A DNA stretch of 64,000 bases from Microbacterium sp. MAH-37 (GTDB lineage: Bacteria; Actinomycetota; Actinomycetes; Actinomycetales; Microbacteriaceae), in NCBI RefSeq assembly GCF_009758255.1, contig NZ_WSEN01000004.1, positions 62,001-126,000 on the forward strand. The letters are read 5' to 3'. Position numbers and translations under genes: made by a program. Positions 29,930 to 38,413 of the stretch are shown one piece after another (within the stretch, counting starts at the first letter, position 1; each line of letters begins with the position of its first letter). Below the pieces are notes generated by a model that made no database searches, was not told where the DNA came from, and was given only the letters and a program-made list of their open reading frames with translations.

Positions 29930-31192
29930 TCAGCTCCGGGCGTCCTGGCGAGGGATCCAGATCTGCTTGATGATGATGAGGATCGACGCAGTGACGGGCA
30001 CGGCGACCAGAGCGCCGAGCAGGCCGAGCAGCGTTCCGCCGGCCATCGCGCCGATCACGACGAGGGCGCCCGGCACCGCCACCGCGCGGTTCATCACCTT
30101 CGGAGTCAGGTAGTACGCCTCGATCTGCATGTACACGAGGTAGCAGGCCGCGAACACCAGGGCCATCAGCGGGTTGCTGAACAGGGCGATCACCGAGCCC
30201 ACGATCCAGAACAGCACCGATCCGATCAGCGGGATCAGGGTGAACAGGAACGAGATCGCGGCCATCAACGGCGGGAACGGCAGACCGAGGAAGAAGAACA
30301 GCGCGAGCGTGACCATGGAGTTCGCGAACGCGAGCACCACCATGCCCATGATGTAGCCGCCCACCGAGTCGGTGATCTGGTCGGTGATGTCACCGGCGCG
30401 TGCGCGGTCGCGCGCCGGGGCGAGGCGCAGCAGTGAGGTCTTGATGCTCGGCAGCCCTGCGACGAAGTAGAGCATGAGCACCAGCACGATGATCATGCCG
30501 GAGATGCCGGTGGCGATCGAAGTGCCCACCTGCAGGGCGCCGCCGCCGATCGAGAGCACGGTGCCGGGGTCGGTGAGGAACCCCTGGATCTGCTTCACCC
30601 ATTCGCCGACCTGATCGCCGAACTGCTTCTGCAGCGAGGCGTAGAGGTCGGTGGTCTGAAAGTCGCGGATGATGCCGGGGATCGACGTGATGAACAGCGT
30701 GATCTGCTTCACGATGACCGGCACGATCAGCCAGAGCACCAGCACGATGAGGGCGAGCAGGCTGAGGATGACGGTGAGCACGCCCCATCCGCGCGGCATG
30801 CCCCGCCGCTCCAGCATCCGCACCGCCGGGTCGAGACCCAGCGCGCCGAACGCGGCGAGAGCGATGTAGATCAGCACGGTGGCGAGGTTCGCCAGCATGA
30901 CGCCGAACAGGATCGCCGTCAGCGCGCCGAGCGTGACTAGCAGGCCGAACACGAACGGTTTGTCGATCCGCGTCCAGAACGAGCGGCTCGGCGTCATCGG
31001 CTCGATCACGACGGTGTCGGGATACGTGTGGTGCTCGGCGGCCGCCTCGGCGGCCTTCGCCGCAGCGGCGCGCTCGGTCCTGCTCAACTTCGGCGCGGAC
31101 GCCGGCTTCGCCGAAGCCGCCTTCTCGGCGGTCGCCTGCTCCGAGTACCCGTTGGCTTCGGCCGGGGTTTGCGCGTTCTCGTCAGAACTCAT
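29930..31192 (-). CDS. AI-2E family transporter (TqsA/YdiK-like)
   Basis: 420 residues. A hydrophilic Ala/Lys-rich N-terminal tail (about 1-65) followed by about eight membrane helices; GGYIMGMVVLAFANSMVT, LGLPFPPLMAAISFLFTLIPLIGS and the C-terminal YLTPKVMNRAVAVPGALVVI are hallmarks of the AI-2E/UPF0118 family. Members export various small solutes or sodium; the substrate is not predictable. Leaderless-type start: TAGAGT (31199-31204) 6 nt before the ATG; a GTG two codons upstream is less likely. Confidence 0.9.
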   Translation of the reverse strand: MSSDENAQTPAEANGYSEQATAEKAASAKPASAPKLSRTERAAAAKAAEAAAEHHTYPDTVVIEPMTPSRSFWTRIDKPFVFGLLVTLGALTAILFGVMLANLATVLIYIALAAFGALGLDPAVRMLERRGMPRGWGVLTVILSLLALIVLVLWLIVPVIVKQITLFITSIPGIIRDFQTTDLYASLQKQFGDQVGEWVKQIQGFLTDPGTVLSIGGGALQVGTSIATGISGMIIVLVLMLYFVAGLPSIKTSLLRLAPARDRARAGDITDQITDSVGGYIMGMVVLAFANSMVTLALFFFLGLPFPPLMAAISFLFTLIPLIGSVLFWIVGSVIALFSNPLMALVFAACYLVYMQIEAYYLTPKVMNRAVAVPGALVVIGAMAGGTLLGLLGALVAVPVTASILIIIKQIWIPRQDARS

Positions 31193-31255
31193 GGTCACAC
31201 TCTAGAGGTCAGGGGGTTCCGGCTATCGTCGTACTGTCGCCGATCGAGGAGCCAC

Positions 31256-31555
31256 ATGTCTGACGCCGAAGCCGCCCGTGCCGAGCTGCTGCGCCTCCGA
31301 GCCAGCATCGACAACATCGACGCCGCCCTGATCTTCATGCTCGCCGAACGGTTCCGCGCCACGCAGCAGGTGGGTCACCTGAAGGCCGAGCACGAGATGC
31401 CGGCATCTGATCCGGGTCGTGAGGAGCAGCAGGTCGCGCGCCTGCGCGCGCTCGCCGAAGAGGCTCACCTCGACCCCGAGTTCGCCGAGAAGTGGTTCAA
31501 CTTCGTGGTGGCGGAGGTCATCCGGCACCACACCGCGGCGGCCGAAGGCCGCTGA
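31256..31555 (+). CDS. Chorismate mutase (AroQ type)
   Basis: 99 residues. Rearranges chorismate to prephenate at the head of phenylalanine/tyrosine synthesis. All-alpha AroQ fold: LRLRASIDNIDAALIFMLAERFRATQQVG with Arg, Asp, and the second-helix VGHLKAEHEMPASDPGREEQQVARL. Catalytic Arg and Lys positions (R in the first helix, K in HLKAEH) are present. RBS GAGGAG. Divergent from the AI-2E gene with 63 bp between them. Confidence 0.92.
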   Translation: MSDAEAARAELLRLRASIDNIDAALIFMLAERFRATQQVGHLKAEHEMPASDPGREEQQVARLRALAEEAHLDPEFAEKWFNFVVAEVIRHHTAAAEGR

Positions 31556-31587
31556 GCGAACCGGCCCGGCCCCTGAGACCCGGGTCC

Positions 31588-31615
31588 GGGGCGCCGCGTC
31601 GGCTCGCGACGCCCC
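31588..31615 (+). terminator. Probable terminator after the chorismate mutase gene
   Basis: GGGGCG-c-CGCG / CGCG-a-CGCCCC stem with a short loop, 33 bases after the stop. The rest of 31556-31777 shows no further gene. Confidence 0.5.
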
Positions 31616-31777
31616 GGCGAGGTCGGTGCAGCCGTCCGGACTCCCCGCTGTCCGGTCTCCCTGTCGGCTGTTCCTCCGCTCCGCCTCTCTCCCCAGATTC
31701 GGCGGACCTGCAAGGGCACCTTCCGAAGAACAGGAGCGTCTGGTACGCGTGCTGATACACGGATGCCGGAAAAGTTC

Positions 31778-34192
31778 TCAGAACCCGTCGCCGTGGCTGT
31801 GCAGCGGAACCCGGATGCCGGTGTCGGCAGCCGCCTCGGACAGCGCGACTGCCGGGGAACGGCCCGCGGCGATCCGCTCGTGCACGGCGGGAAGCAGGTC
31901 AGCCGCGGCGGTGTCGGGGATCAGCACGGGTGACGCGATCACGCATCGTGCGCCGGCGTGCAGCCACACCCGGGTCATCCCGATCGCCTCGTCGCGCCAG
32001 CGCACGGCCGAGCGGCCCAGCTCGCAGGCGGAGAGCACGACCGTGTCTGGCACCGTGCCGATCAGGTCCACGTCGTAGCCGAACAGCACCCCGTCGACCA
32101 GCTCGAGTCCGGAGAACATCGGGTTGTCGGCGCTGTGCCGGCCGTGCGCGGCGACGTGCAGCAGGTCCACCTGCCCGGCGGCCGCCGTCGCGGCGCCGAC
32201 GGTCGCCTCGGAGCCGGTCAGCACGAGCGCGTCGCCGTGTGACTGTGCGACCGCGTGCGCCTCGTCGTCGGCGCGGGCGACCCGGGGGCCGGCGACGACG
32301 GCCGCACGCTGCAGCGGACGCGGCGACGAGGCCAGCCAGCGGGTCGCCGAGGTGGCGAGGGTGAACGGCAGGCCGGCGAGACTCGGCAGCAGCGCCCAGG
32401 GCACGCCGGAGAGGATGCCGGGCACGCTGAGCGCCAGGCGCCGCGCTCCTCGCGCGTGAGCGAGCAAGGGCGTGAGCAGCTCGTCGTCGAGCCGCGCCAT
32501 CCGCCCGGCTAGGGAGCGCTCGACCACCGCGGCCATCCGCGTGCCGTGGGCCAGCGCGCTGGCGTCGAGGTCGGCGCGCAGGCCGTCAAGCAGCGGCCGC
32601 ACCCGCTCCCAGGACAGTCGCACGATCGTCGCGGCATCACGGGTGGCCACGACGGCGCGCAGCGCCGCACCGGTGTACACCCAGGTGAGCACGGCGACGT
32701 CCGGTGCGAGTCCGTCTCGCAGCGCGGCGAGCGTCACCTGCTCCCGGGCGCCCGCTCCGGCCGTCGCGCTCCACTGCCGCTCCCGCACGCGGTCGCGGAC
32801 GGCGCGCACGCGCGGGTCGGCTGCCCAGTCCGCGCCGAGTTCGGTGCGCAGCATCCGCAGTTCCGCGAGATCGGATGCCGCATCCGCGTCGTGCGGGGGA
32901 CGGACAGGGACCACCTGCAGGCCGATGTTCCTGGCCCGCTCTCCCCACTCGAAGAGCACGCCGGGATCGTCGGAGCGCTCGGCTGCCGCGAGCCCGGCGG
33001 AGAGCAGGCCGGAGCCGTGCATCGTCATGGACGCCTGCAGGTCGAGGGCGCCGAACGCCCCCTGCCAACCGGTGAACAGGTCGAGCCCCGCGGCCGCCAG
33101 GCGGCGGGCGTCGGCCGGCCGTCCGGCATCCAGCGCGTGCGCGGAGCGGGCCTCGAAGGATCGCAGCTGCACCGCCGTCGGCGCATCGGGCGAGACGCGC
33201 GTCGTCTTCCGTCGCGGATCGGCGAGACGTGCGCTCAGCGCGGTCGCCGCCGCCTCGCCCGCCAGCCCGAGTCCGCGCAGGCGGGAGGCCACCGCGTCGT
33301 ACTCCGCTGCCGACGGTGCGCGACCGGCGAGACGACGCGCCTCCAGCTCGACGGATGCCGCCCGCGCCGCCCAGCCCTCGCTGCCCAGCGCCTCGAACCG
33401 GCGCCGCGCCTGGGCCGCCGTCCTCCGGGCCGCGACCGGATCGTGGTGCAGCTGCGACCGGGCCAGCTGGAACTCCGCCTCACCTCGGGTCTGCCGCATC
33501 CGCTGCGCGCCGAAGCGCACCGCGACCTCGGCGAGAAGCTCCTCGGCCTCGTCGGTGAGCCCCGCCTCGCGCAACACCTCGGCGCGGTCCAGGTCGGCGA
33601 TCGCGGTCGCCAGATCGCTGGTCTCGACGAACACCGGCCGTGACCGGGTCATCAGGGTGAGCGCAGTGACGAGGTCGCCGCGGAGCAGGGCGGCGTAGCC
33701 GAGGTTGTGCTGGGCCTCGGCGCGCGCCTCGGGATTGTCGAGAGCATCGTAGAGAGCGACGGCCGCTTCAAGGTCGGCTGCGGCACCCGAGAGGTCGTGG
33801 CGCTGCATCCGCACCACCGACCGATTGACCAGGCAGGGCGCGCGTTCTCGCGGTGCGTCGGCCATGCCGTCGATCGCGACGGTGAACCAGTGCTCGGCCT
33901 CGTCCGCACCCCCGGATTGCATCACCAAGATGCCCAGCTGGCCGGCCAGGACGACTCTGGTCGCGGCACTGAGGTCTGGTGCGTCGAGTGCAGCGCGGCA
34001 CATCCGCTCCGCGGCATCCGGCTCCCCGGTCTGCGCGAGCACGTACGACAGCGTCCCCGCGATGCGGGCGCGCAGGTCGGGATCGTCGGTGCGCGCCTGG
34101 GCCGTGCTCAGGGCGCGACGGGATGCCGCGAACCGGCGGTGGTTCGCGGCATCCTTTCCCCGCTGATGGAGTTCTGCTGCGGTCAGGCGCAC
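31778..34192 (-). CDS. TPR-CHAT protein (caspase-fold protease)
   Basis: 804 residues from a GTG. The N-terminal half (about 1-340) is a row of tetratricopeptide-like helical repeats (DEAEHWFTVAIDGMADA, NLGYAALLRGDLVTALTLM). The C-terminal CHAT domain (about 500-804) carries the catalytic pair of clan CD peptidases: His683 in DLLHVAAHGRHS and Cys723 in VVLSACELG. It therefore looks like an active caspase-like protease, cytoplasmic, with TPRs as the likely target- or partner-binding part. It is the last gene of a cassette with an ECF-type sigma factor, a small protein and a subtilisin-like protease. Similar TPR-CHAT proteins serve as effectors in several defence and conflict systems; the role here is inference. 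Confidence 0.9.
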   Translation of the reverse strand: MRLTAAELHQRGKDAANHRRFAASRRALSTAQARTDDPDLRARIAGTLSYVLAQTGEPDAAERMCRAALDAPDLSAATRVVLAGQLGILVMQSGGADEAEHWFTVAIDGMADAPRERAPCLVNRSVVRMQRHDLSGAAADLEAAVALYDALDNPEARAEAQHNLGYAALLRGDLVTALTLMTRSRPVFVETSDLATAIADLDRAEVLREAGLTDEAEELLAEVAVRFGAQRMRQTRGEAEFQLARSQLHHDPVAARRTAAQARRRFEALGSEGWAARAASVELEARRLAGRAPSAAEYDAVASRLRGLGLAGEAAATALSARLADPRRKTTRVSPDAPTAVQLRSFEARSAHALDAGRPADARRLAAAGLDLFTGWQGAFGALDLQASMTMHGSGLLSAGLAAAERSDDPGVLFEWGERARNIGLQVVPVRPPHDADAASDLAELRMLRTELGADWAADPRVRAVRDRVRERQWSATAGAGAREQVTLAALRDGLAPDVAVLTWVYTGAALRAVVATRDAATIVRLSWERVRPLLDGLRADLDASALAHGTRMAAVVERSLAGRMARLDDELLTPLLAHARGARRLALSVPGILSGVPWALLPSLAGLPFTLATSATRWLASSPRPLQRAAVVAGPRVARADDEAHAVAQSHGDALVLTGSEATVGAATAAAGQVDLLHVAAHGRHSADNPMFSGLELVDGVLFGYDVDLIGTVPDTVVLSACELGRSAVRWRDEAIGMTRVWLHAGARCVIASPVLIPDTAAADLLPAVHERIAAGRSPAVALSEAAADTGIRVPLHSHGDGF

Positions 34193-34236
34193 ATCTCAAG
34201 GATGCCGCGTCCTGCGGCATCCCGTCTTCCCCCCCT

Positions 34237-34298
34237 GCTCCGGTCTCAACGGATGCGGGTGTCTCGGCTGAAACACCCGCAACGGCTGAGACCGGAGC
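34237..34298. repeat. CCGGTCTCAACGGATGCGGGT palindrome, unit 1
   Basis: GCTCCGGTCTCA-acgga-TGCGGGTGT (34237-34262) faces ACACCCGCA-acggc-TGAGACCGGAGC (34273-34298): 12-bp and 9-bp perfect stem parts separated by a symmetric 5-nt internal loop. It lies in the 207-bp gap inside the protease cassette. Confidence 0.85.
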
Positions 34299-34320
34299 AG
34301 GGAGAGCCCACCCTCCCGAT

Positions 34321-34381
34321 GTTCCGGTCTCAACGGATGCGGGTCCACAAACAGGACACCCGCAACGGCTGAGACCGGAGC
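34321..34381. repeat. CCGGTCTCAACGGATGCGGGT palindrome, unit 2
   Basis: Second copy of the same hairpin, 22 bp after unit 1 (left arm 34321-34344, right arm 34358-34381). A third relative is at 51394-51488. Two tandem hairpins just before the CHAT gene could reduce read-through from the subtilisin gene. Confidence 0.85.
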
Positions 34382-34399
34382 AGGGGGCGCTCGACTCGG

Positions 34400-36010
34400 T
34401 CAGCGCACCGGGTTCGGCAGCCCGGCGAGCACCTCGTCGACGGCTCTGCGCAGCGCCTTGCGCGTCGGGGTGCCGCCCTTCGCGAGTTCCGGCCCCAACG
34501 CCGCGGCGATCCGGCCGGCCACGAAGGGGGCAGCGAAGGACGTGCCGCTCCAGACCGAGAAGCCGCCGCGGTAGTCGTCGGGGTCGACGGTCTCGCGCGG
34601 AAGGTCGTCGAAGTCGGACCGCGTGCCGGCCTGCGCCCCGCCGGTGAACGGCGGTGTCGTGCTGACCACCAGCGTCCCGGGCGCGTACACGCGCACCCAC
34701 GGCCCTACGTTCGAGAACAGCGCCACTGAACGACCGGAGGGATTCAGCGCGCCGACCGACACCAGCGGAGCGAGATCGTCGGGCAGGATGCCGTTGTCGG
34801 CACCATCCCAGGCCCACAGCGACGCCGGGAAGGACGGCCTGTCGATCGCGTCGTTGCCCGCGGAGCAAACCACGACGATGCCCAGTTCGCGCGCCGAACG
34901 CAGCAGCCCGTAGAGCGTGAGCGAGAACTGCCCGTCGACCGGGGTCTCGTGGTAGTACCCGAGCGACAGACTGATGACATCGATCGGACGGCCCGCCTTC
35001 GGATCGCGGACGTTGCGTCGTTTCAGCTCGATCACATCGGCCAGCGCGCGCAGGAACACGCTCTCGTCCACGACTCCGAGCGACCCGGCGACACGGATCG
35101 CCAGGATGTCAGCGTCGGGCGCGGTCTGCCGGATCAGTCCCGCGATGAAGGTGCCGTGCCCGGCGACCGCGTCGATCTCACCGTCCAGCTGCCCGTAGAG
35201 GTCGGGATAGATCTCCGGATCGTCGTGTCCGGTGAGGCCGATCGGCGCGCCGTCGAGCTCGACGCCGCGGGTGACGATGTCGTGCGGCAGCCATGGGTGC
35301 TCGCCGCATCCGGTGTCGAGCACGGCGACGACAGGCCGTCGTCCGCGCTTCGGTTCCGCGCCGCGGATCGGCGCTGCGCCGATCCACGCGACCGGCTGTC
35401 GCGCGCCTCGTCCCGGTTGCAGGTAGTCGTCCGTCCCCACCGGACCTGCCCCGCGCAGCGGGTTCGTCTGCGTGAACGGGTTGGTCTGCGTGAACGGGTT
35501 GGTCTGCGTGAAGGGATTCAGCCCCACCGGATCGACCGAGAGCACATGTTCGAGCCCGGCGCGAGGCATCGACGACTGCGAGATGCGCCGCGCCCGCTGC
35601 AGCACCCGCCACGAGTCCGGCGGCGCCGGCGACTCACCGCGGCCGGCGACGTCGGGGGTGGTCAGCAGCACGCGCAGAAGTCCGGGGACGCCGGGGGCGA
35701 GTTCGCGCGGTGCTCCCTGCGCCGCGTCGCGCGCCGCCCGCCCGGCGACGATCTGTGCCGTCGCATCCGCCGGTCCGACCGAGATCTGCCAGCCGAACGA
35801 CTCCGCGGCCTGGGCGATGAACTCCAGATCGCTGTCCACCGCCCTGCGGCGCCGGTCGCCCGACCCGATCAGCAGCAGCCGATCGGGCAGGTACGCGGTC
35901 GGGTAGGCGCGCACGCCGTCGACCGGATCGACACTCGGATCCAGCGCCGATCCGCGCGGGATCGACCCCTCCGCACGGTCCTGCCAGGTCCATCCTGGGG
36001 GTTGCTCCAT
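34400..36010 (-). CDS. Subtilisin-family (S8) serine protease without signal peptide
   Basis: 536 residues, strong RBS GGGAGG. Catalytic triad in subtilase order: Asp232 (VVAVLDTGCG), His285 (AGHGTFIAG), Ser491 (WSGTSFAAP), with the oxyanion Asn in VVVCSAGNDA. There is no signal peptide, so it appears cytoplasmic, unlike most subtilases. The N-terminal 200 residues contain an inhibitor-like or recognition region and a short linker with NPFTQT repeated three times (about residues 165-184). It is the third gene of the sigma-factor cassette, ahead of the CHAT protease. It may activate or be activated by the CHAT protein; that is inference. Confidence 0.92.
   Translation of the reverse strand: MEQPPGWTWQDRAEGSIPRGSALDPSVDPVDGVRAYPTAYLPDRLLLIGSGDRRRRAVDSDLEFIAQAAESFGWQISVGPADATAQIVAGRAARDAAQGAPRELAPGVPGLLRVLLTTPDVAGRGESPAPPDSWRVLQRARRISQSSMPRAGLEHVLSVDPVGLNPFTQTNPFTQTNPFTQTNPLRGAGPVGTDDYLQPGRGARQPVAWIGAAPIRGAEPKRGRRPVVAVLDTGCGEHPWLPHDIVTRGVELDGAPIGLTGHDDPEIYPDLYGQLDGEIDAVAGHGTFIAGLIRQTAPDADILAIRVAGSLGVVDESVFLRALADVIELKRRNVRDPKAGRPIDVISLSLGYYHETPVDGQFSLTLYGLLRSARELGIVVVCSAGNDAIDRPSFPASLWAWDGADNGILPDDLAPLVSVGALNPSGRSVALFSNVGPWVRVYAPGTLVVSTTPPFTGGAQAGTRSDFDDLPRETVDPDDYRGGFSVWSGTSFAAPFVAGRIAAALGPELAKGGTPTRKALRRAVDEVLAGLPNPVR
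35461..35518. repeat. 18-bp tandem repeat encoding NPFTQT
   Basis: Three near-identical 18-bp units (GGTTGGTCTGCGTGAACG on the plus strand) within the S8 protease gene, giving Asn-Pro-Phe-Thr-Gln-Thr three times in a row plus a final Asn-Pro. Confidence 0.9.
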
Positions 36011-36090
36011 CGCCCATCCTCCCGTTCGGTGCCGCCGCGGCGGCCTCCCTCATGCGACCACCCCTCCGGCGGTCGGGCACTGCTTCCGGA

Positions 36091-36543
36091 TCAGATCTCG
36101 AAACGCGGCGTGGAGAAGACGCGCTCCCCGGCGTCCTCCCGCACGGTCAGGCGCAGCCGGTACAGCCCCGGCGGCACCCGGTCGAAGGCGAACCGGCCGT
36201 GCTCGGCGGGTTCGGCCGTCCAGGACTTCTCGCCCTGCTCGAGCACCACCGCGGGCGACTCCGCGTCGACCCAGCCGTCCACCCGTCGACCGCCGCCCTC
36301 GGCGTCGGCGACGTGCAGCATCACGCCGACACGGCCGTCGCTGAACTGCAGCGTCGTGGTGCCGGTGTCGCCGCGCACGGCGGCGGTGGCATCCTCCACG
36401 AGGGTCAGCAGCGCGTACTCGCGCGACAGGTCGTCGGATGCCACGGCCGCGACCATGCGCTCGGCCAGGTCGCTCGGCACCGGATCGTTCTCCTGCCACA
36501 GGGCGCGCAGCGCCGCCATCAGCTCGTCGTCGGTGGTGCTCAT
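36091..36543 (-). CDS. Small protein with carboxypeptidase-regulatory-like domain, in the sigma/protease cassette
   Basis: 150 residues, no membrane segment. N-terminal helical part (about 1-50, ELMAALRALWQENDPVPSDL) and a C-terminal beta-sandwich-like part (about 65-150) ending PPGLYRLRLTVRE...VFSTPRFEI, reminiscent of carboxypeptidase-regulatory/CnaB-type folds. The start overlaps the sigma factor stop (ATGA), the position normally held by an anti-sigma factor, but it has no zinc-binding HxxxCxxC motif and no TM helix. It may hold or inhibit the sigma factor, or be a protease target. Unknown function. Confidence 0.7.
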   Translation of the reverse strand: MSTTDDELMAALRALWQENDPVPSDLAERMVAAVASDDLSREYALLTLVEDATAAVRGDTGTTTLQFSDGRVGVMLHVADAEGGGRRVDGWVDAESPAVVLEQGEKSWTAEPAEHGRFAFDRVPPGLYRLRLTVREDAGERVFSTPRFEI

Positions 36544-37166
36544 GTCGCCGCCTGCGTTCCGCCGACTTCGTCGCCCAGCAGCACGCGCAGCTTCGACAGG
36601 CAGCGTGAGCGGGTCGGCCCGATGCTGCCGACGGGCATGCCGAGCTCGGCCGCGATTCCCTTGTAGTCCGGTCGCTCTTCGAAGGCGACGACGCGGATCA
36701 GCCGCCGGCAGCGTTCGTCGAGCTTCTGCACGGCGGTCCAGAGGCGGTTGGCGCCGTCGGCGACGGTCGCCTCGTCCTCCGCGGATGCGGCGACGGGCAG
36801 CATCGCCTCCAGATCGGCGTCCTCCGTGGCATCCGCCCGGTTCTGCGCCTTGCCCGCCCGCCAGGCCTCTCGTCGAGCGGTGGTGGTGAGCCAGGCCGAC
36901 ACGGCCGCGGCATCCGTGATCTGGTCCTGCCCGCGCACCAGTCGCAGCCAAGTGGTCTGCACGATGTCCTCGGCGAGGGCGCGGTCCACGCCGTAGGCGC
37001 GGACGACGTGCCAGAGCACGGGGGTCATCAGGCGCACCAGATCGTCCATCGCGCGAGCGTCACCGTCGCGCCAGGCGCGGAAATGGTCCGCCGCACGGCG
37101 CCACCGGCTCGTGGCGGGGGGCTGGTCGGCGGTGCCCTCGGGGATGGCATCGCTCATGATGCTCAT
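36540..37166 (-). CDS. ECF-type sigma-70 factor
   Basis: 208 residues. Region 2 (about 35-105) has MTPVLWHVVRAYGVDRALAEDIVQTTWLRLVRG, matching the ECF core-binding helix; region 4 (about 145-200) has ERPDYKGIAAELGMPVGSIGPTRSRCLSKLRVLL, a typical promoter-binding HTH. First gene of a four-gene cassette with the small protein, an S8 protease and a TPR-CHAT protease. ATG at 37166 chosen; an ATG three codons on (37157) is possible. It probably drives its own operon. No matching promoter motif could be identified by eye upstream. Confidence 0.9.
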   Translation of the reverse strand: MSIMSDAIPEGTADQPPATSRWRRAADHFRAWRDGDARAMDDLVRLMTPVLWHVVRAYGVDRALAEDIVQTTWLRLVRGQDQITDAAAVSAWLTTTARREAWRAGKAQNRADATEDADLEAMLPVAASAEDEATVADGANRLWTAVQKLDERCRRLIRVVAFEERPDYKGIAAELGMPVGSIGPTRSRCLSKLRVLLGDEVGGTQAAT

Positions 37167-37240
37167 TGTGGCCATATCCACCAGGAGCGGGCAACCGCCG
37201 CGCTGATACATTGCGGCCGGCGGATGCCGGGACGGGCGCC

Positions 37241-38284
37241 TCAGGCCAGTTCGGCCGCCAGCACCTGGGCCGCGGCGCCGCGCAGCACGGCATCCTCGGT
37301 CTGGCCGCAGCGCACCTCGACGGGCGCGTTGCGCAGCCGCGCGGCGGTCAGCGCCGACTCGGCGGCGCCGCAGAGTTCGGGGCCCATCAGCGACGAGGTG
37401 CCGCTCAGCACCACCTGCGGCAGGTCGAGGGCCGAGACGATCGCGGCGAGCGGGGTGCCGAGCTTCTCGCCGGCCTCGATGCGCACCGCCTCGCGGGTCT
37501 GCTCGTCCGTGGCGGCATCCATCCGCTCCTCGAGAGCCGTGAGCCAGGCGTGCACGCATCCGCTGTTGCCGCAGCGGCACTCGCGACCTGCGTCGCCGCC
37601 GACGTCGAGGTGGGCCAGCTCGCGAGCCGTGTCGGCTCCCGTCGTGTATCCGGTGACGAGTGCGGTGCTGACGATCCCGCCGAGCCGCACCAGCAGGAAC
37701 TCCGAGTCGCCGAAGCCCGCCTCCGCGCGGGCGGCGAGATCGGCTTCGGCCGCGGCATAGGCGGGCAGCAGAGCGGTGTCCGCCCGAGTCGAAAGGGCGC
37801 CGATGAACGCAGCGGCATCCCCCGATGCGGCGTCCATCGGCACCCCGAACCCGACGCCGAGCACCGGGCATCCGGCCTGCGCGGCGAGCCGCGCGACGAG
37901 CGCGGCCACGGCATCGGGCAGGTCGGAAGAGGAGTCCCGTGCGATCTCCTGTCGCACGAGGATGCGACCGTCGGGCGTGCACACCGCACCCACGATCCAA
38001 TCCTGAGAAGTGAGGTCGATGGCGATCGTCTGCACGGCTTCGCCGTCCACCTCGAGCAGCACCGAGGGCTTGCCCACCCGGGCCTCCTGGCTCTGGCCGG
38101 TCTCGATGACGACGCCGTCGGCGAGCAGGTCACGCACGACCTCGGTGATCGTGGGCCTGGCGAGGCCTGTGATGCGGGCGAGGTCGGCGCGGCTGGCGGA
38201 TGTCTCCCGCAGCAGCGCCTGCAGCACGACACCTCTGTTGTGCCGGCGCGCTCCCTGCACCGGGATGTGCGTCGCAGTGACCAT
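37241..38284 (-). CDS. ROK-family transcriptional regulator (NagC/XylR-like)
   Basis: 347 residues, RBS AAAGGAG. N-terminal winged helix (about 12-70; SRADLARITGLARPTITEVVRDLLADG) and ROK sugar-kinase-like domain with the zinc-type cluster CRCGNSGCVHAWL. The glycine-rich ATP loop is degenerate, as expected for a regulator rather than a kinase. Divergent from a second ROK protein, with the operator TTAGT-N6-ACTAA between them. Confidence 0.9.
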   Translation of the reverse strand: MVTATHIPVQGARRHNRGVVLQALLRETSASRADLARITGLARPTITEVVRDLLADGVVIETGQSQEARVGKPSVLLEVDGEAVQTIAIDLTSQDWIVGAVCTPDGRILVRQEIARDSSSDLPDAVAALVARLAAQAGCPVLGVGFGVPMDAASGDAAAFIGALSTRADTALLPAYAAAEADLAARAEAGFGDSEFLLVRLGGIVSTALVTGYTTGADTARELAHLDVGGDAGRECRCGNSGCVHAWLTALEERMDAATDEQTREAVRIEAGEKLGTPLAAIVSALDLPQVVLSGTSSLMGPELCGAAESALTAARLRNAPVEVRCGQTEDAVLRGAAAQVLAAELA

Positions 38285-38315
38285 CGTGCTCCTTTGCCGG
38301 TCGGCGGCCCGTCGA

Positions 38316-38341
38316 TTTACTTAGTTCATCGACTAAACTTA
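38316..38341. promoter_or_regulatory. ROK operator between the two ROK genes
   Basis: TTAGT (38321-38325) - 6 nt - ACTAA (38332-38336), flanked by further A/T-rich bases (TTTACTTAGT...ACTAAACTTA). It resembles NagC/Mlc/XylR operators, is the only A/T-rich island in the 129-bp divergent gap, and lies next to the ROK regulator start. Confidence 0.7.
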
Positions 38342-38413
38342 CGAAAGCGAGCGTAGGCTCGGGCTCGGTCGTTGTCAACAGGCCCGGGGCCGAGATGCGA
38401 AGAGGAACGGTGG

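Noticed and set aside
34237..34381. CRISPR-like array (two similar units)
   Set aside because: Only two units, each itself a palindrome with similar interiors, no spacers and no cas genes.
36091..36543. Zinc-binding anti-sigma factor
   Set aside because: The position fits, but there is no HxxxCxxC motif and no membrane helix.
31778..37166. FxSxx/RiPP-type or gasdermin-type protease system
   Set aside because: No short precursor peptide, radical-SAM maturase or gasdermin-like membrane protein is found near the CHAT and S8 genes.
36540..38000. Possible 486-residue fusion upstream of the sigma factor
   Set aside because: The sigma factor starts at 37166; the upstream part is the out-of-frame complement region of the ROK gene and not a real extension.
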